Shown piece by piece: positions 44,571-54,529 of a DNA stretch of 64,000 nucleotides. Each line of letters opens with the position of its first letter. Positions within the stretch are counted from its first letter, which is position 1. The notes under the pieces were generated by a model. The model was given only the letters and a program-made list of their open reading frames with translations. It was not told where the DNA came from and did no database searches. The DNA is from Bacteroidales bacterium WCE2008 (GTDB lineage: Bacteria; Bacteroidota; Bacteroidia; Bacteroidales; UBA932): the NCBI GenBank assembly GCA_900167925.1, contig FUZM01000001.1:372001-436000 (forward strand). Direction: 5' to 3'. Both the position numbers and the translations under genes were made by a program.

Positions 44571-47309
44571 ATGAAAAGATTATATACATATATTGTTTTG
44601 CCTCTTCTGCTCGCCGGTTCTTCGGCTGCAGCCCAGGAGTTGTCAGTGCTTGACCAGATCTCGCTCGGCAATCCTTTCGAGCTGCAGGCCAATGTCAACC
44701 AGACGGCTGGCTCGGACATCTTTGATAAGAGCTATGAGACAGATATTTCGAATGCCTTGTATGGCCAGTTCTCCGGACTGCTTGTCAAGACTGGCTCAAG
44801 CACATATACCTCCAACCAGGCTAAGCTGAAGCTTGCCCTGCGCCTGCATGGCCACAGCCCGATCATACTGGTGGACGGTTTCCCTCGCAGCGTCGATGAC
44901 CTTACCGGCATCGAGATCGAGTCCGTGACCGTGCTCAAGGATGCTGCCGCTGCGGCTCTGTATGGAGTCAAGGGTGGCGACGGCGTCGTCATGATCACGA
45001 CAAAGAGGGGCCAGTCCGGCGCCCTCAAGGTGACTGCCAGCTATCAGTATGGCTTCCAGCAGATGTTCCGCGCTCCGGAGTTTGCCGACGGCTATACTTA
45101 TGGTTTCATGCTCAATGAGGCCCGCTCTCTGGACGGCCTTCCTGCAAAGTACAGCGATGCCGAGCTCAGGGCTCTCTATGACGGTACGAATCCATACGCC
45201 TATCCAAGCGTGGACTGGTGGAACGAGATCTACCGCAACCATGGTGACGTCCATCACGCTGAGCTGACCTTCACCGGAGGTAACAGGAATTTCCGTTATT
45301 TCTCCGCAATCGACTACTACAAGGAGGATTTCCTCTACAGGAATACAAAGGCCGACGACAGGTACAATTCCAAGCATTATGACAACCGACTCAACATCAG
45401 GGCTAACGTGGATGTCAACCTGACTCCTACCACTGGCATGAAGTTCGGTGTCGTCGCCCGTCTCTCTGAGTTCAACAAGGGTAACTACGATGGCAATCTT
45501 GAGGGTGTCCTTTACACTCTTCCTTCAGCCGCTTTCCCTATCAGGCAGGCTGACGGCGTATATGGTGGTTCTTCCATTTTTGGCAACGTCAACCCTGTAG
45601 CCATGATGGAGGCTACCGGCCAGAAGCAGTATTCCCAGACCAAGGTGCTTGCCGATGCCAACATCAGGCAGGATCTCGGAATGGTTGTCCCTGGAATGTG
45701 GGCTGACGCCAGCGTGGCATTCGATTATGTCGGCCGTCTTTCAGAGGACGCTACGAGGACTTACCGCTATTCGGAAATAACCAACCCTGCCGCAGCCCTT
45801 GCCAATCCTTCCGCCGCCGAGCAGGCATACTACGGAGTGGATTCCAAGATATTGGATTTCGACCATTGGTTCAGCAGCCTCCAGATGAAGTTCGAGGTGC
45901 AGGGCCGTCTTAACTGGATGCGCAGTTTTGACAAGCATAATGTCTCCGCACATGCTGCCTATCGCCAGCGCTCATGGGTCTACAGCGGTCAGAACAATTC
46001 TTCGAAGACTCAGGAAATCCTTGGCTCCGTAAGCTACAACTGGAATGAGCGCATCTTCGCCGATGCAGTGCTCAACTATTCCGGTTCCGCATACTTGCCA
46101 GAGGGTCACAGGTTCAACCTTTATCCGGCCATCAGCGTTGCCGGCGTGATCCTCACCGGCGAGCCTTACCTCAAAGCTTATGCTTCTGCAGGCATCTCCG
46201 GTTCTGACGGCGGCTTGGTGCATGAGCTCTGGTTCCAGAATTACTCGAGCGGAAACGACTATTATTTCGGTCCTAACGGCGGCAGCGGCTACAGCGGCCG
46301 TACCGAAGGAGACCTTGCTGCCCTGACCCTTTCTCCTGAACGTTCTTCAAAGGTTACCCTCGGCTCCGAGGCCAAGTTCTTCGGAAAGCGCCTCGAGGTC
46401 ACCGCAGAGGCCTTCTACGAGAAGCGTGACCGTATTCTGATTTATCCGGAAAACATCTCCGAAGTGATCGGTATCGGTCTTACCGCGCAGAGTCTCGGAG
46501 AAGGAAATTACAGGGGTGCGGACCTTTCCATCGCATGGAACGACAAGGCCGGCGAAGTTGAATATGGCGCATACGCCAACGGCGGATGGCTCTATTCGAA
46601 GGTCGTAAACGACGGCCAGGCCTACCAGCTTTATGACTACCTCTACCACAAGGGCAATCCTATAGGCCAGAACTATGGCCTTGAGGTCCTCGGATTCTTC
46701 CGTGACCAGGCCGAGATCGACGCCAGCCCGAGACAGACTTTCGGCGACGTGCGTCCTGGCGACATCAAGTATCGCGACGTCAACGAGGATGGCGTGATCG
46801 ACAGCCAGGACAGGGTCAAGATGTTCCACTCATCTACTCCTATGATGCAGTTCGGCTTCGGCCTGCATGCATCCTGGAAGGGATTCACGGTGTATGCCGA
46901 TTTCCAGGGAATGAGCGGTGTTACTGCAAACTTGATGGAATCTCCTCTCTATCTTCCGCTTGTAAACAACGGAACAATCTCCAAGACCTTCCTCAACCGC
47001 GAGGTGACTTGGGCTCCGGGACGCGAGGACAAGGCTACAATGCCTCGCCTTACTTCCCTGAGCGACAACTCCAACAACTACAGGAACAACTCCCTGTGGC
47101 TTCGTGACGGATCGTTCCTCAAGCTCCGCAACGTCGGAATCTCTTACAAGATCCCGAGAAAGGCGCTGAACATCTGTGATGCGACCATTTCCCTTGCCGG
47201 AACCAACCTCTTCAGCCTGGACAACATCGGTTTTGCCGATCCGGAGCAGATGGGTGCATACTATCCTTCTGCCAGGACATTCTGGGCCGGAGTAAAGTTC
47301 AACTTCTAA
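44571..47309 (+). CDS. SusC-type TonB-dependent transporter (pair 2), short N-terminus
   Basis: 912 residues. Signal peptide (ends SAAAQ). The plug (about 50-155: LKLALRLHGHSPIILVDGFPRS, AALYGVKGGDGVVMITTKRG) starts soon after, without the CarboxypepD_reg-like domain present in pair 1. The barrel runs to AGVKFNF. It is about 150 residues shorter than its neighbour. It probably forms a second importer with the susD directly downstream; the two pairs may take different glycans or lengths. A plug arginine motif VRGxxG reads VKGGDG here. Confidence 0.92.
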   Translation: MKRLYTYIVLPLLLAGSSAAAQELSVLDQISLGNPFELQANVNQTAGSDIFDKSYETDISNALYGQFSGLLVKTGSSTYTSNQAKLKLALRLHGHSPIILVDGFPRSVDDLTGIEIESVTVLKDAAAAALYGVKGGDGVVMITTKRGQSGALKVTASYQYGFQQMFRAPEFADGYTYGFMLNEARSLDGLPAKYSDAELRALYDGTNPYAYPSVDWWNEIYRNHGDVHHAELTFTGGNRNFRYFSAIDYYKEDFLYRNTKADDRYNSKHYDNRLNIRANVDVNLTPTTGMKFGVVARLSEFNKGNYDGNLEGVLYTLPSAAFPIRQADGVYGGSSIFGNVNPVAMMEATGQKQYSQTKVLADANIRQDLGMVVPGMWADASVAFDYVGRLSEDATRTYRYSEITNPAAALANPSAAEQAYYGVDSKILDFDHWFSSLQMKFEVQGRLNWMRSFDKHNVSAHAAYRQRSWVYSGQNNSSKTQEILGSVSYNWNERIFADAVLNYSGSAYLPEGHRFNLYPAISVAGVILTGEPYLKAYASAGISGSDGGLVHELWFQNYSSGNDYYFGPNGGSGYSGRTEGDLAALTLSPERSSKVTLGSEAKFFGKRLEVTAEAFYEKRDRILIYPENISEVIGIGLTAQSLGEGNYRGADLSIAWNDKAGEVEYGAYANGGWLYSKVVNDGQAYQLYDYLYHKGNPIGQNYGLEVLGFFRDQAEIDASPRQTFGDVRPGDIKYRDVNEDGVIDSQDRVKMFHSSTPMMQFGFGLHASWKGFTVYADFQGMSGVTANLMESPLYLPLVNNGTISKTFLNREVTWAPGREDKATMPRLTSLSDNSNNYRNNSLWLRDGSFLKLRNVGISYKIPRKALNICDATISLAGTNLFSLDNIGFADPEQMGAYYPSARTFWAGVKFNF

Positions 47310-47322
47310 AATGGGAAACGAT

Positions 47323-48996
47323 ATGAAAAAGATACTCTATATCATTCCGGCCCTGCTTCTTGCAGTAAGCTGCAACTTCCTCGACTTCGACGAGTCTTCA
47401 AGCCGCTACTCGAGGGAAGACATGTACAAGACATACAGCAACGTCCAGAAGATGCTTACCAACGTCTATGGCTATATGCCTAACCGTAGTTTCAGCGACT
47501 TCAAGCGTGAGGCTGGATGCGACGATTTCGAATATCCTGACCTTGATGCAAGCGTACAGCGCTTCACCAACGGCAACTGGACTCCTATCTCCACGGTGGA
47601 CGAGAAATGGGAGGACCTCTACAAGGCCATCCGTTCCGCCAACGAGTTCCTCGAGTCCATCGAGACAGTGGATCTCTCTATGTTCCACTATGACGGCAAG
47701 TATGAGCGCTGGATGGAACATCTCAAGTATTATCCGTTCGAGGCCAGGGTGCTCCGCGCCTACTACTTCTTCGAGCTGGCCCGCCGCTATGGGGACATTC
47801 CTATGCCTCTCAAGATGCTTACTGCAGAGGAGGCCAACTCTATCGAGAAGACTCCTTTCGACGAGGTCATCGACTTCATCGTGAGCGAGTGCACCGAGAG
47901 CGCAGCCAATCTGCCTGACACTTATGTGGGCATGCTCGACGACGAGTTCGGCCGTGTGACCAGAGGCTTCGCCCTTGCTGTCAAGGCCAAGGCTCTCCTC
48001 TATGCGGCTTCCCCTCTGCACAATCCTTCGGGAGACCGCGGCAAGTGGGAGAAGGCAGCCCTCGCAGCCAAGGAGATCATCGACCTCGGTGTCTATAGCC
48101 TAGACCCTGCCGAGAAGGCCAACAACTATGCTTCTGCCGAGAACATCATGGTCATCATGAGGCCTGAGAGCAGCAGCTTCGAGGAGGACAACTTCCCGCT
48201 GAGGTTTACGGAGGGCGCCCGTATCGGCATGGACGGATACTATCCTACCCAGAATCTCGTGGACGCGTTCCAGACTGCCGGAGGTTATGACATCACTCTC
48301 GCTGAAGACGGCTGGCATACCGACGACCCTGCGTTCGACGTGACCAGGCCTTATGAGGGCCGCGACCCTCGTTTCGCCCGCACCGTCCTCGCAAACGGAA
48401 TGGCTTTCAAGGGCGCTACCATCGAGACTTTCGTGGGCGGCCGCGACTATTCTCCGACCAGGCTTGACCTTGGTACTCCGACCGGATATTACCTCCGTCG
48501 CTATATCCAGGAGTCGACCAGCTTCGTGAAGGAGAATGAGATCAAGAACAAGCACCAGTGGGTCGTATACCGCTATGCTGAGGCTCTCCTTACTTATGCG
48601 GAGGCTGCCAACGAGTTCTTCCAGAGCCCTACTTCTACCGACGGCAACCTTACGATGAGCGCTCTCGAGGCCATCAATCTCGTCAGGGCCAACGCTTCGA
48701 TGCCGGACGTGACCGCCGCTTCTTACTCTGATTTCCAGACTGCAGTGCGCAGGGAGTGGAGAGTCGAGTTCGCTTTCGAGGACCATCGTTTCTGGGACGT
48801 GCGCCGCTGGAAGATCGGCCAGAGCACCCAGGGCCGGGTGGACGGCGTCAAGATCGTCAAGGATGGCGACGACCTTTCATATTCCCGCATCCTTGTGCGC
48901 AACCGCGTATGGGACGAGAAGATGAACCTGTATCCTATCCCTCAGTCTGAGCTTTTCTGCAATACGAACCTTAATCCACAGAATACCGGATGGTAG
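47323..48996 (+). CDS. SusD-type glycan-binding lipoprotein (pair 2)
   Basis: 557 residues from ATG 47323, the start placed directly at the signal peptide (MKKILYIIPALLLAVSCNFLD); an in-frame ATG at 47311 adds four residues. The lipidation Cys is in LLAVSC. RagB/SusD landmarks are EARVLRAYYFFELARRYGDIPMP, FGRVTRGFALAVKAKALLYAASP, VYRYAEALLTYAEAAN and RREWRVEFAFEDHRFWDVRRW. It acts as the surface lid of the second SusC. It follows that gene by 13 bp and precedes a BACON-type lipoprotein. Confidence 0.93.
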   Translation: MKKILYIIPALLLAVSCNFLDFDESSSRYSREDMYKTYSNVQKMLTNVYGYMPNRSFSDFKREAGCDDFEYPDLDASVQRFTNGNWTPISTVDEKWEDLYKAIRSANEFLESIETVDLSMFHYDGKYERWMEHLKYYPFEARVLRAYYFFELARRYGDIPMPLKMLTAEEANSIEKTPFDEVIDFIVSECTESAANLPDTYVGMLDDEFGRVTRGFALAVKAKALLYAASPLHNPSGDRGKWEKAALAAKEIIDLGVYSLDPAEKANNYASAENIMVIMRPESSSFEEDNFPLRFTEGARIGMDGYYPTQNLVDAFQTAGGYDITLAEDGWHTDDPAFDVTRPYEGRDPRFARTVLANGMAFKGATIETFVGGRDYSPTRLDLGTPTGYYLRRYIQESTSFVKENEIKNKHQWVVYRYAEALLTYAEAANEFFQSPTSTDGNLTMSALEAINLVRANASMPDVTAASYSDFQTAVRREWRVEFAFEDHRFWDVRRWKIGQSTQGRVDGVKIVKDGDDLSYSRILVRNRVWDEKMNLYPIPQSELFCNTNLNPQNTGW

Positions 48997-49026
48997 TCTG
49001 GACTACAGAATAAAATGATTTGTCTT

Positions 49027-50553
49027 ATGAAAAAAATATCTTGCATATTCTGCGCTGCTGCGGTCCTGCTTTCCGGACTCTGCGGATGCGGGAAATCGGA
49101 AAAGGAGGATATCAAGACAGTGGATCTCCGCTACCGTGTCGCTGACAGCTATGACCTGCCGGCCAGCGGTGCGCAGTCTTTCACTATCATGGTGACTTCT
49201 ACCGAGCCATGGGTCATCAAGAGCGCCCATCCTGACTGGTGCATCATCGACATCGAGGAGGGAGAGGCATCCGACCCGGAGGCTGTGCGCACGGGCAAGG
49301 CCACTCCTGTGACCGCCCGGGTGCAGTACTACGACAATACCGGTCTTGACGACCGCGACGATACCATCGAGATTTCCAGCGACTACTGGGTGGGCAAGAC
49401 TGTCAAGGTCCACCAGAAGGGCATCGCTTTCCTGACCGTTCCGGAAGAGGATCTGGAGCAGGACGTTGTCAAGGCTGGAGGCGACTATGTCATCCATGTG
49501 GAGTCCAACCAGGACTGGAGCGTCAAGGTGACCTCCGGCGACTGGATCTCCGTCAAGGAGGGCGCTGCCGGCCATGGAGTCGGTACCGCTACCGTGACTG
49601 CCGTCGAGAATACTTCGGAGCTCCGCTATGCCGAGGTGACTGTCTATGACCGTCACGAAGAGGCCGTGGCTACCGTCAAGTTTACCCAGGACGGCGTCCA
49701 GCTCGTTCCTGCGGCAAATGAGATCCGCGCAGGTTTCGACCAGCTTTCTGCAGAGGTCGCCGTAGAGGCCAATGCCGCATGGACCGTCGAGAAGGCTTCC
49801 GAGGCTGACGACTGGTTCACGATCGAAACTCCTGAAGGCGAGGGCAACGGCACCATCCGCATCTCCCTTACCAAGAACGAGGGCACTGCCATGCGTAAGG
49901 CTACCATCCTCCTCAAGAACAAGGTTGCCAACGAGGGCGACTACCAGGCTGAGAAGGAGATCGTGGTCAAGCAGGCCTTCGAGGTGACCCCTCAGAGGAT
50001 CATCCTTGACGACGCAGAGATGGAACACTGGACATCTGACTGGGCAAATACTCCTGCCTATACCGCAGGCGTCGGAACCCTGTTCACCGCAAAGGCCCGT
50101 CTGAACCGCACCATGAAGTTCGGTACATATACGTTCAACTGGAGCAATTTCTCCGGCATGCCTCGCGTGCGCCACTGGTTCTGCTTCTCCGACGGTACCG
50201 AGGTCAAGGCGGACATCCGTCCTGGCTCAGGCAAGGTAAGCTTTGACTTCAATGCTCCGTCATCCGGCTCAAGCGACAAGCCAAGCCTGTCATCATTCTA
50301 CGATGTCGACTTCAGCAAGCCTGTCGCCCTTACATGCAAGTTCGACCCGAGCGGCGCCGGATATTGCCATGTGACCTTCCTCGTCAATGGCGTCGAGGCC
50401 GGAAGCTTCGATACTTCCGAGAAACTCCTGCATACCGTCAAGTGGGGCTCCGACATCAACATGTACATCGGCGTCCAGGATGAGGGCAGCGAAGGCGCTT
50501 CCGCAGTCTGCGAATGGTATGAATACACAGTTCCTGTGAACTGGGATGAATAG
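49027..50553 (+). CDS. Surface lipoprotein with BACON-like repeats and jelly-roll C-terminus
   Basis: 508 residues from ATG 49027 (ATG 49015 is also in frame). The lipoprotein signal ends SGLCGCGKS. Three successive Ig-like units of about 90 residues (near 25-135, 140-225 and 226-325) fit BACON domains: SNQDWSVKVTSGDWISVKEG, then NAAWTVEKASEADDWFTIETPEGEG. The C-terminal 175 residues form a beta-rich domain with SFDFNAPSSG and VTFLVNGVEAGSF, resembling concanavalin/LamG-type sugar-binding folds. In glycan loci such proteins act as surface glycan-binding partners of SusCD. No catalytic residues are evident. Confidence 0.78.
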   Translation: MKKISCIFCAAAVLLSGLCGCGKSEKEDIKTVDLRYRVADSYDLPASGAQSFTIMVTSTEPWVIKSAHPDWCIIDIEEGEASDPEAVRTGKATPVTARVQYYDNTGLDDRDDTIEISSDYWVGKTVKVHQKGIAFLTVPEEDLEQDVVKAGGDYVIHVESNQDWSVKVTSGDWISVKEGAAGHGVGTATVTAVENTSELRYAEVTVYDRHEEAVATVKFTQDGVQLVPAANEIRAGFDQLSAEVAVEANAAWTVEKASEADDWFTIETPEGEGNGTIRISLTKNEGTAMRKATILLKNKVANEGDYQAEKEIVVKQAFEVTPQRIILDDAEMEHWTSDWANTPAYTAGVGTLFTAKARLNRTMKFGTYTFNWSNFSGMPRVRHWFCFSDGTEVKADIRPGSGKVSFDFNAPSSGSSDKPSLSSFYDVDFSKPVALTCKFDPSGAGYCHVTFLVNGVEAGSFDTSEKLLHTVKWGSDINMYIGVQDEGSEGASAVCEWYEYTVPVNWDE

Positions 50554-50577
50554 TTGGACTTTAATATGAATCCGAAT

Positions 50578-52371
50578 ATGAAAAAGATATACAGATCAGT
50601 CCTCGTTTGCTGCTCCCTCCTGGCTCTTGCCGGCTGCTGGGACAAGGATCCTGACACGCCGGACGTTCCGGAGGAGACCGTAAAGGAGACCAGGACTCTT
50701 ACTTTCGTGCTTCCGGATGCGATGAAGCAGGCCTGGGTCGCCGGTGACCAGATCGTGGTCCATGGCGAATATGCCAAGGATCAGGTTGTCGTAACTCTTG
50801 ATGCCGCTGACATCTCCGCCGACGGCAAGACGGCGACCAAGACCGTGGAAGGCCTTGTGCCGTACAAGAGGGAGGACTGCAGCAGCGAGCTGTATGCCTC
50901 ATGGCCTGCAGCTGCTTCTGACAACCTCAGGCATTGCTTCTTCTACAGTAAGTTCTCAACCACCAACGCCCAGCTGATGGCTGCTTGCAACGACGGCGAC
51001 ACCTTCGCTTTCCAGAACATCTGCGGCGTGATTTCCCTCTCCGTCGAGGGTGACTACGAGGCTTACACCATCAATACTCCTAAGAAGGAGGCCCTCGGAT
51101 ACAGCTTCCTCCAGGTGAAGATCACCGACAGCGAGGCTAACTTCCGCCAGTATGTGGGCGAGCCTGTGCTCGACCTCCAGGGCGCTCTTTCCGACGGCAA
51201 GATCCAGGTCTTCCTCCCAGAGGGAGCCAGCATGGAGTCCGGCATGAACGTCAAGCTCATGAAGGATGGCGCCTATGTCAAGATTCTCCGCATCGACGAG
51301 CCGGTTTCAGTGGCCCGCGGCGAAGTGCTCGACCTTGGCGACGTCACTGCCAAGCTTGAAGACTACGAGGATCCGTTCTCGAGCGACATCATCGATCTCG
51401 ACGCCAACGGCAATGCCAACTGCTACATCGTGACAGAGCCTGGCACATACAAGTTCAAGGCTGTGATGGGCAACAAGCCTAACCAGTTCTTCGGCGGCTC
51501 TTCCGATGCTGACGTGCTCTGGGAGACATGGAATGACGACAGCGAAGTCGAGGCCGGCAGCGTGGTGGTTTCAGCTACATATGCCGAGGACTTCATCATC
51601 GTCCACATGCCTGAGACCCTCCGTCCTGGAAACGCAGTCATCGCCCTCAGGGATGACGACGGCAAGATCCTCTGGAGCTGGCACATCTGGGTTCCTGCAG
51701 ACCCTGTCGTCACCGCAAGCTACGGCGGTATCATGGGTGGCGACCTCATGGACAGGAACCTCGGCGCGCTCGTCGCAACTAAGGCTGACGAGGCCCAGAT
51801 CGATCCGCTTTCATATGGTCTCGTATATCAGTGGGGCCGCAAGGATCCGTTCACCGCTGCAGGTACATACAATGGCAGCAAGCCTGCTACCTGGGCCGGC
51901 GCTCCTGATGTCGTCGCTCCGAGCGCGATCACTCTCGAGCAGTCCATCGCCGATCCTCGCCTGCTCGGCCATATCGACAATGGCGACTGGCTGGTTACGT
52001 CTGACGATGCGATGTGGAGCGATACCGAGAAGACGGTCTATGACCCATGTCCTCCGGGATACCGCGTCCCTGCGATGAACCCTGCAGTGCCGTTCTGGAA
52101 CAACATTTCCAGCCAGACCGGATGGGCCATCAACCCTTCTTACGGCTGGCTGACCATAGGCGACCCTGCTGCCGTGTTCCCGATCGCCGGTTATCGTGAC
52201 GACTATTCCGTAGGCGGTATGGCCAAGGTCGGCGTGCGTACCCTTTACTGGACGTCCAACGGCTCCGGCGCCAAGGCTACCGGCGACGACCTCCGTTCCG
52301 ACAAGGGCACATACAAGCTGACGACCGCTCCTAAGGCTCGTCTCGGCTCCGTACGCTGCGTTGCCGAATAA
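50578..52371 (+). CDS. Surface lipoprotein: fimbrillin-like module plus FISUMP-type C-terminus
   Basis: 597 residues from ATG 50578 (ATG 50566 is a longer option). The lipoprotein signal ends LALAGCWDK. Residues about 35-275 resemble fimbrillin-like domains (AWVAGDQIVVHGEYA, SADGKTATKTVEG, GEVLDLGDVTAKL) and match the N-terminal module of the GH18 protein at 54530. Residues about 385-597 resemble the Fib_succ_major (FISUMP) domain: MDRNLGALVAT, GLVYQWGRKDPFTA, YDPCPPGYRVP, FPIAGYRDD, and a final RLGSVRCVAE. It probably binds glycan or protein at the cell surface. Its neighbours are the BACON lipoprotein (24 bp) and a GH18 enzyme (21 bp). Confidence 0.72.
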   Translation: MKKIYRSVLVCCSLLALAGCWDKDPDTPDVPEETVKETRTLTFVLPDAMKQAWVAGDQIVVHGEYAKDQVVVTLDAADISADGKTATKTVEGLVPYKREDCSSELYASWPAAASDNLRHCFFYSKFSTTNAQLMAACNDGDTFAFQNICGVISLSVEGDYEAYTINTPKKEALGYSFLQVKITDSEANFRQYVGEPVLDLQGALSDGKIQVFLPEGASMESGMNVKLMKDGAYVKILRIDEPVSVARGEVLDLGDVTAKLEDYEDPFSSDIIDLDANGNANCYIVTEPGTYKFKAVMGNKPNQFFGGSSDADVLWETWNDDSEVEAGSVVVSATYAEDFIIVHMPETLRPGNAVIALRDDDGKILWSWHIWVPADPVVTASYGGIMGGDLMDRNLGALVATKADEAQIDPLSYGLVYQWGRKDPFTAAGTYNGSKPATWAGAPDVVAPSAITLEQSIADPRLLGHIDNGDWLVTSDDAMWSDTEKTVYDPCPPGYRVPAMNPAVPFWNNISSQTGWAINPSYGWLTIGDPAAVFPIAGYRDDYSVGGMAKVGVRTLYWTSNGSGAKATGDDLRSDKGTYKLTTAPKARLGSVRCVAE

Positions 52372-52392
52372 TTGTAGCTGAATTCAATTGCT

Positions 52393-54450
52393 ATGAAGAA
52401 ATACTTCTATATGATTATAACCCTTGTGCTGTGTTTCACCATGGCACAGGGGTGTTCTACCAAGAGCATGGGAATGTCAGTCCCGGCTCCGAATGAGAAC
52501 CAGACTCCTGGAGAGGACCCTGGCAAGCCTTCTGACGAGGAAAAACCGGGCTCTAAGCAGGATTCTCTGGCTAAGTGGATAAACAACCCGGAGAGGCTCG
52601 CCAGGATAGGCCAGACCCCGATTGTCGAGGTTTATTACACTGAATATACTTCGTCCAGGCTTTTCCCTTCCAGCGACGAGGCCCGCTGCTTTACCCATGT
52701 CAACGTGGGCCACGGCCGCTTTGTCAACAAGGATACGGGAGACGGCGGCATCTCCATCGCCGACCCGGACCTTCTCCGCCGCTGGGTGAACGTCAAGAAG
52801 AGCTATCCTGAGCTCAAGGTGAAGTTCATGATCGGCGGCTGGGGCAAGAATGCCGACGGCTTCTCCCAGATGGCACGTGACCCTCAGAAGCGCAAGCTCT
52901 TCGTCGAGGAGTGCCTACGTATCGTCAGGGAGTATGGCGTGGACGGTTTCGACATCGACTGGGAGTATCCTACCCATGCCGCCAAGGACGGCGACCATCG
53001 CAACGGCGCCATTCCTGAGGACTGGCAGAACTTCGTGACCCTGTTCAAGGAGCTCCGCGAGGCCATGCCTGACAAGATACTGTCTTATGCGGCTTCCGAC
53101 AGCGGAAAGTACACCGACAACTACGGAGTGCTTCCGTATGTCGACTACATCAACGTGATGACATATTCCGACGGCAATCCGCCTTATCATAACGCTTCTC
53201 TCTACCGCAGCGCCATCACCAAGTCCCGCAGCTGCGCCGAGGCCATCGACGACATCTTCCACAAGGGGCAGGACATCCCTTACGAGATGATGAACTTCGG
53301 AGTGGCCTTCTATGGCCATGGCGACGGCTATGACAAGAAGGAGGGCAATTCCTATCCTTCGTCTGTGGACTACAGCAAGCTTGAGGATATTTTCTTCAGG
53401 GGGAAATGCGACGGTTACGACGTGTCCGGCAAGAACTACCGTGTCTGGGACGACGTTGCCAAGGTGCCTTATCTCGCCGACGCTACCGGCAGGATGTACG
53501 CCAGCTATGAGGACATCGAGTCTGTCAATGCGAAGGTCGAGTATCTGAAGTCCCGCGGAATGCTTGGAGCAATGATTTGGGAGTACCGTCATGACAACGA
53601 CGAGGGGACTCTCCGCAAGGCTGTCCGCCACGCCATGGACGGACATCCGGACGCTCCGGGCCGCCTCGAGAGACCTGACGAGAACAGGCCGGAGCATGTC
53701 GCTCCGGTGATGGGCAAGCTGGAATGGTCCAAGGAACTGAAGAAGAGCAACGATGACTATGTGATCGAGCTCTCCGGCCTCTGCCTCAGCAAGGACAAGG
53801 ATTTCCTCTGGGGAGTGGGCGACAACGGCCATCTCTACAAGATCAATTTTGACGGCTCATATGAGCTGCACTGGTCATATGACGCGGACATGGAGGGCAT
53901 AACCATGGATCCTGCGACCGGAGACCTTTATCTGGGCATCGAGCCTAGGAAGGTCTACAAGGTTGCGGCTCCTGATTACAATGCCAAGAAGACCATCATC
54001 GAGGTCGAGGAGGCTGCCGACATGGACAATTCCGGAATCGAGGGCATCGCGTGGTACAAGGGTGACCTCTATCTGGGCGCGCAGACCGGCGCCACTCTCT
54101 GGAAATATGCCCTCGACGGCACCAAGCTCCAGAAGAAGATGAGCCTCAGGACGGTCGCTCCGACGATTTCGGAGGTGGCTGACCTGTGCTATGATCCGGA
54201 ATCAGACCTCCTCTGGGTGATTGACTCGAATGAGAAGTCGTCGTCCGTTCCGAACATGCTGCCGTACACAATCTATGTGTTCGACGGCGCTGTGACCAAG
54301 CTGGTCACTACTTTTGACGTCAGCTCTTTCGCCGACTGGAATCCGGAGAGCGTATGCGTCGATCATGAGCATAATTGTGTATGGGTAGCAGATGACTGTG
54401 GCGATGACTACCCTTCAAGGCTCCACAAGATTTCTTTCGAAAAACTTTAG
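52393..54450 (+). CDS. GH18 glycoside hydrolase lipoprotein with C-terminal beta-propeller
   Basis: 685 residues. Signal peptide ends MAQGCSTKS (lipidation Cys), then a Pro/Glu/Lys linker. The GH18 barrel is about 70-420: KFMIGGWGKNADGFSQMA, DGFDIDWEYP with catalytic Glu191, DYINVMTYSDG, AMIWEYRHD. Residues about 440-685 form a repeat domain with SGLCLSKDKDFLWGVGDNG, MEGITMDPATGDLYLG, GIEGIAWYKGDLYLGAQTG and ADLCYDPESDLLWVIDSNE, an SdiA-regulated/NHL-like beta-propeller. The propeller may bind glycoprotein or position the enzyme. The catalytic domain is a close paralogue of the GH18 at 54530, sharing at least one 50-bp identical stretch. Confidence 0.87.
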   Translation: MKKYFYMIITLVLCFTMAQGCSTKSMGMSVPAPNENQTPGEDPGKPSDEEKPGSKQDSLAKWINNPERLARIGQTPIVEVYYTEYTSSRLFPSSDEARCFTHVNVGHGRFVNKDTGDGGISIADPDLLRRWVNVKKSYPELKVKFMIGGWGKNADGFSQMARDPQKRKLFVEECLRIVREYGVDGFDIDWEYPTHAAKDGDHRNGAIPEDWQNFVTLFKELREAMPDKILSYAASDSGKYTDNYGVLPYVDYINVMTYSDGNPPYHNASLYRSAITKSRSCAEAIDDIFHKGQDIPYEMMNFGVAFYGHGDGYDKKEGNSYPSSVDYSKLEDIFFRGKCDGYDVSGKNYRVWDDVAKVPYLADATGRMYASYEDIESVNAKVEYLKSRGMLGAMIWEYRHDNDEGTLRKAVRHAMDGHPDAPGRLERPDENRPEHVAPVMGKLEWSKELKKSNDDYVIELSGLCLSKDKDFLWGVGDNGHLYKINFDGSYELHWSYDADMEGITMDPATGDLYLGIEPRKVYKVAAPDYNAKKTIIEVEEAADMDNSGIEGIAWYKGDLYLGAQTGATLWKYALDGTKLQKKMSLRTVAPTISEVADLCYDPESDLLWVIDSNEKSSSVPNMLPYTIYVFDGAVTKLVTTFDVSSFADWNPESVCVDHEHNCVWVADDCGDDYPSRLHKISFEKL

Positions 54451-54475
54451 TACAACTTCGTCATAATAGATGGAT

Positions 54476-54504
54476 TGCGCCGCCAGAGTGCGGCGCAGTC
54501 TTTT
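54476..54504 (+). terminator. GC-rich hairpin between two GH18 genes
   Basis: TGCGCCGC and GCGGCGCA form an 8-bp stem with a 6-nt loop (54476-54497), followed by GTCTTTT. The short T-run makes it a weak terminator; it may lower expression of, or protect the mRNA upstream from, the next gene. Confidence 0.5.
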
Positions 54505-54529
54505 CAACTTAAACTAATAACTAAAAAAA

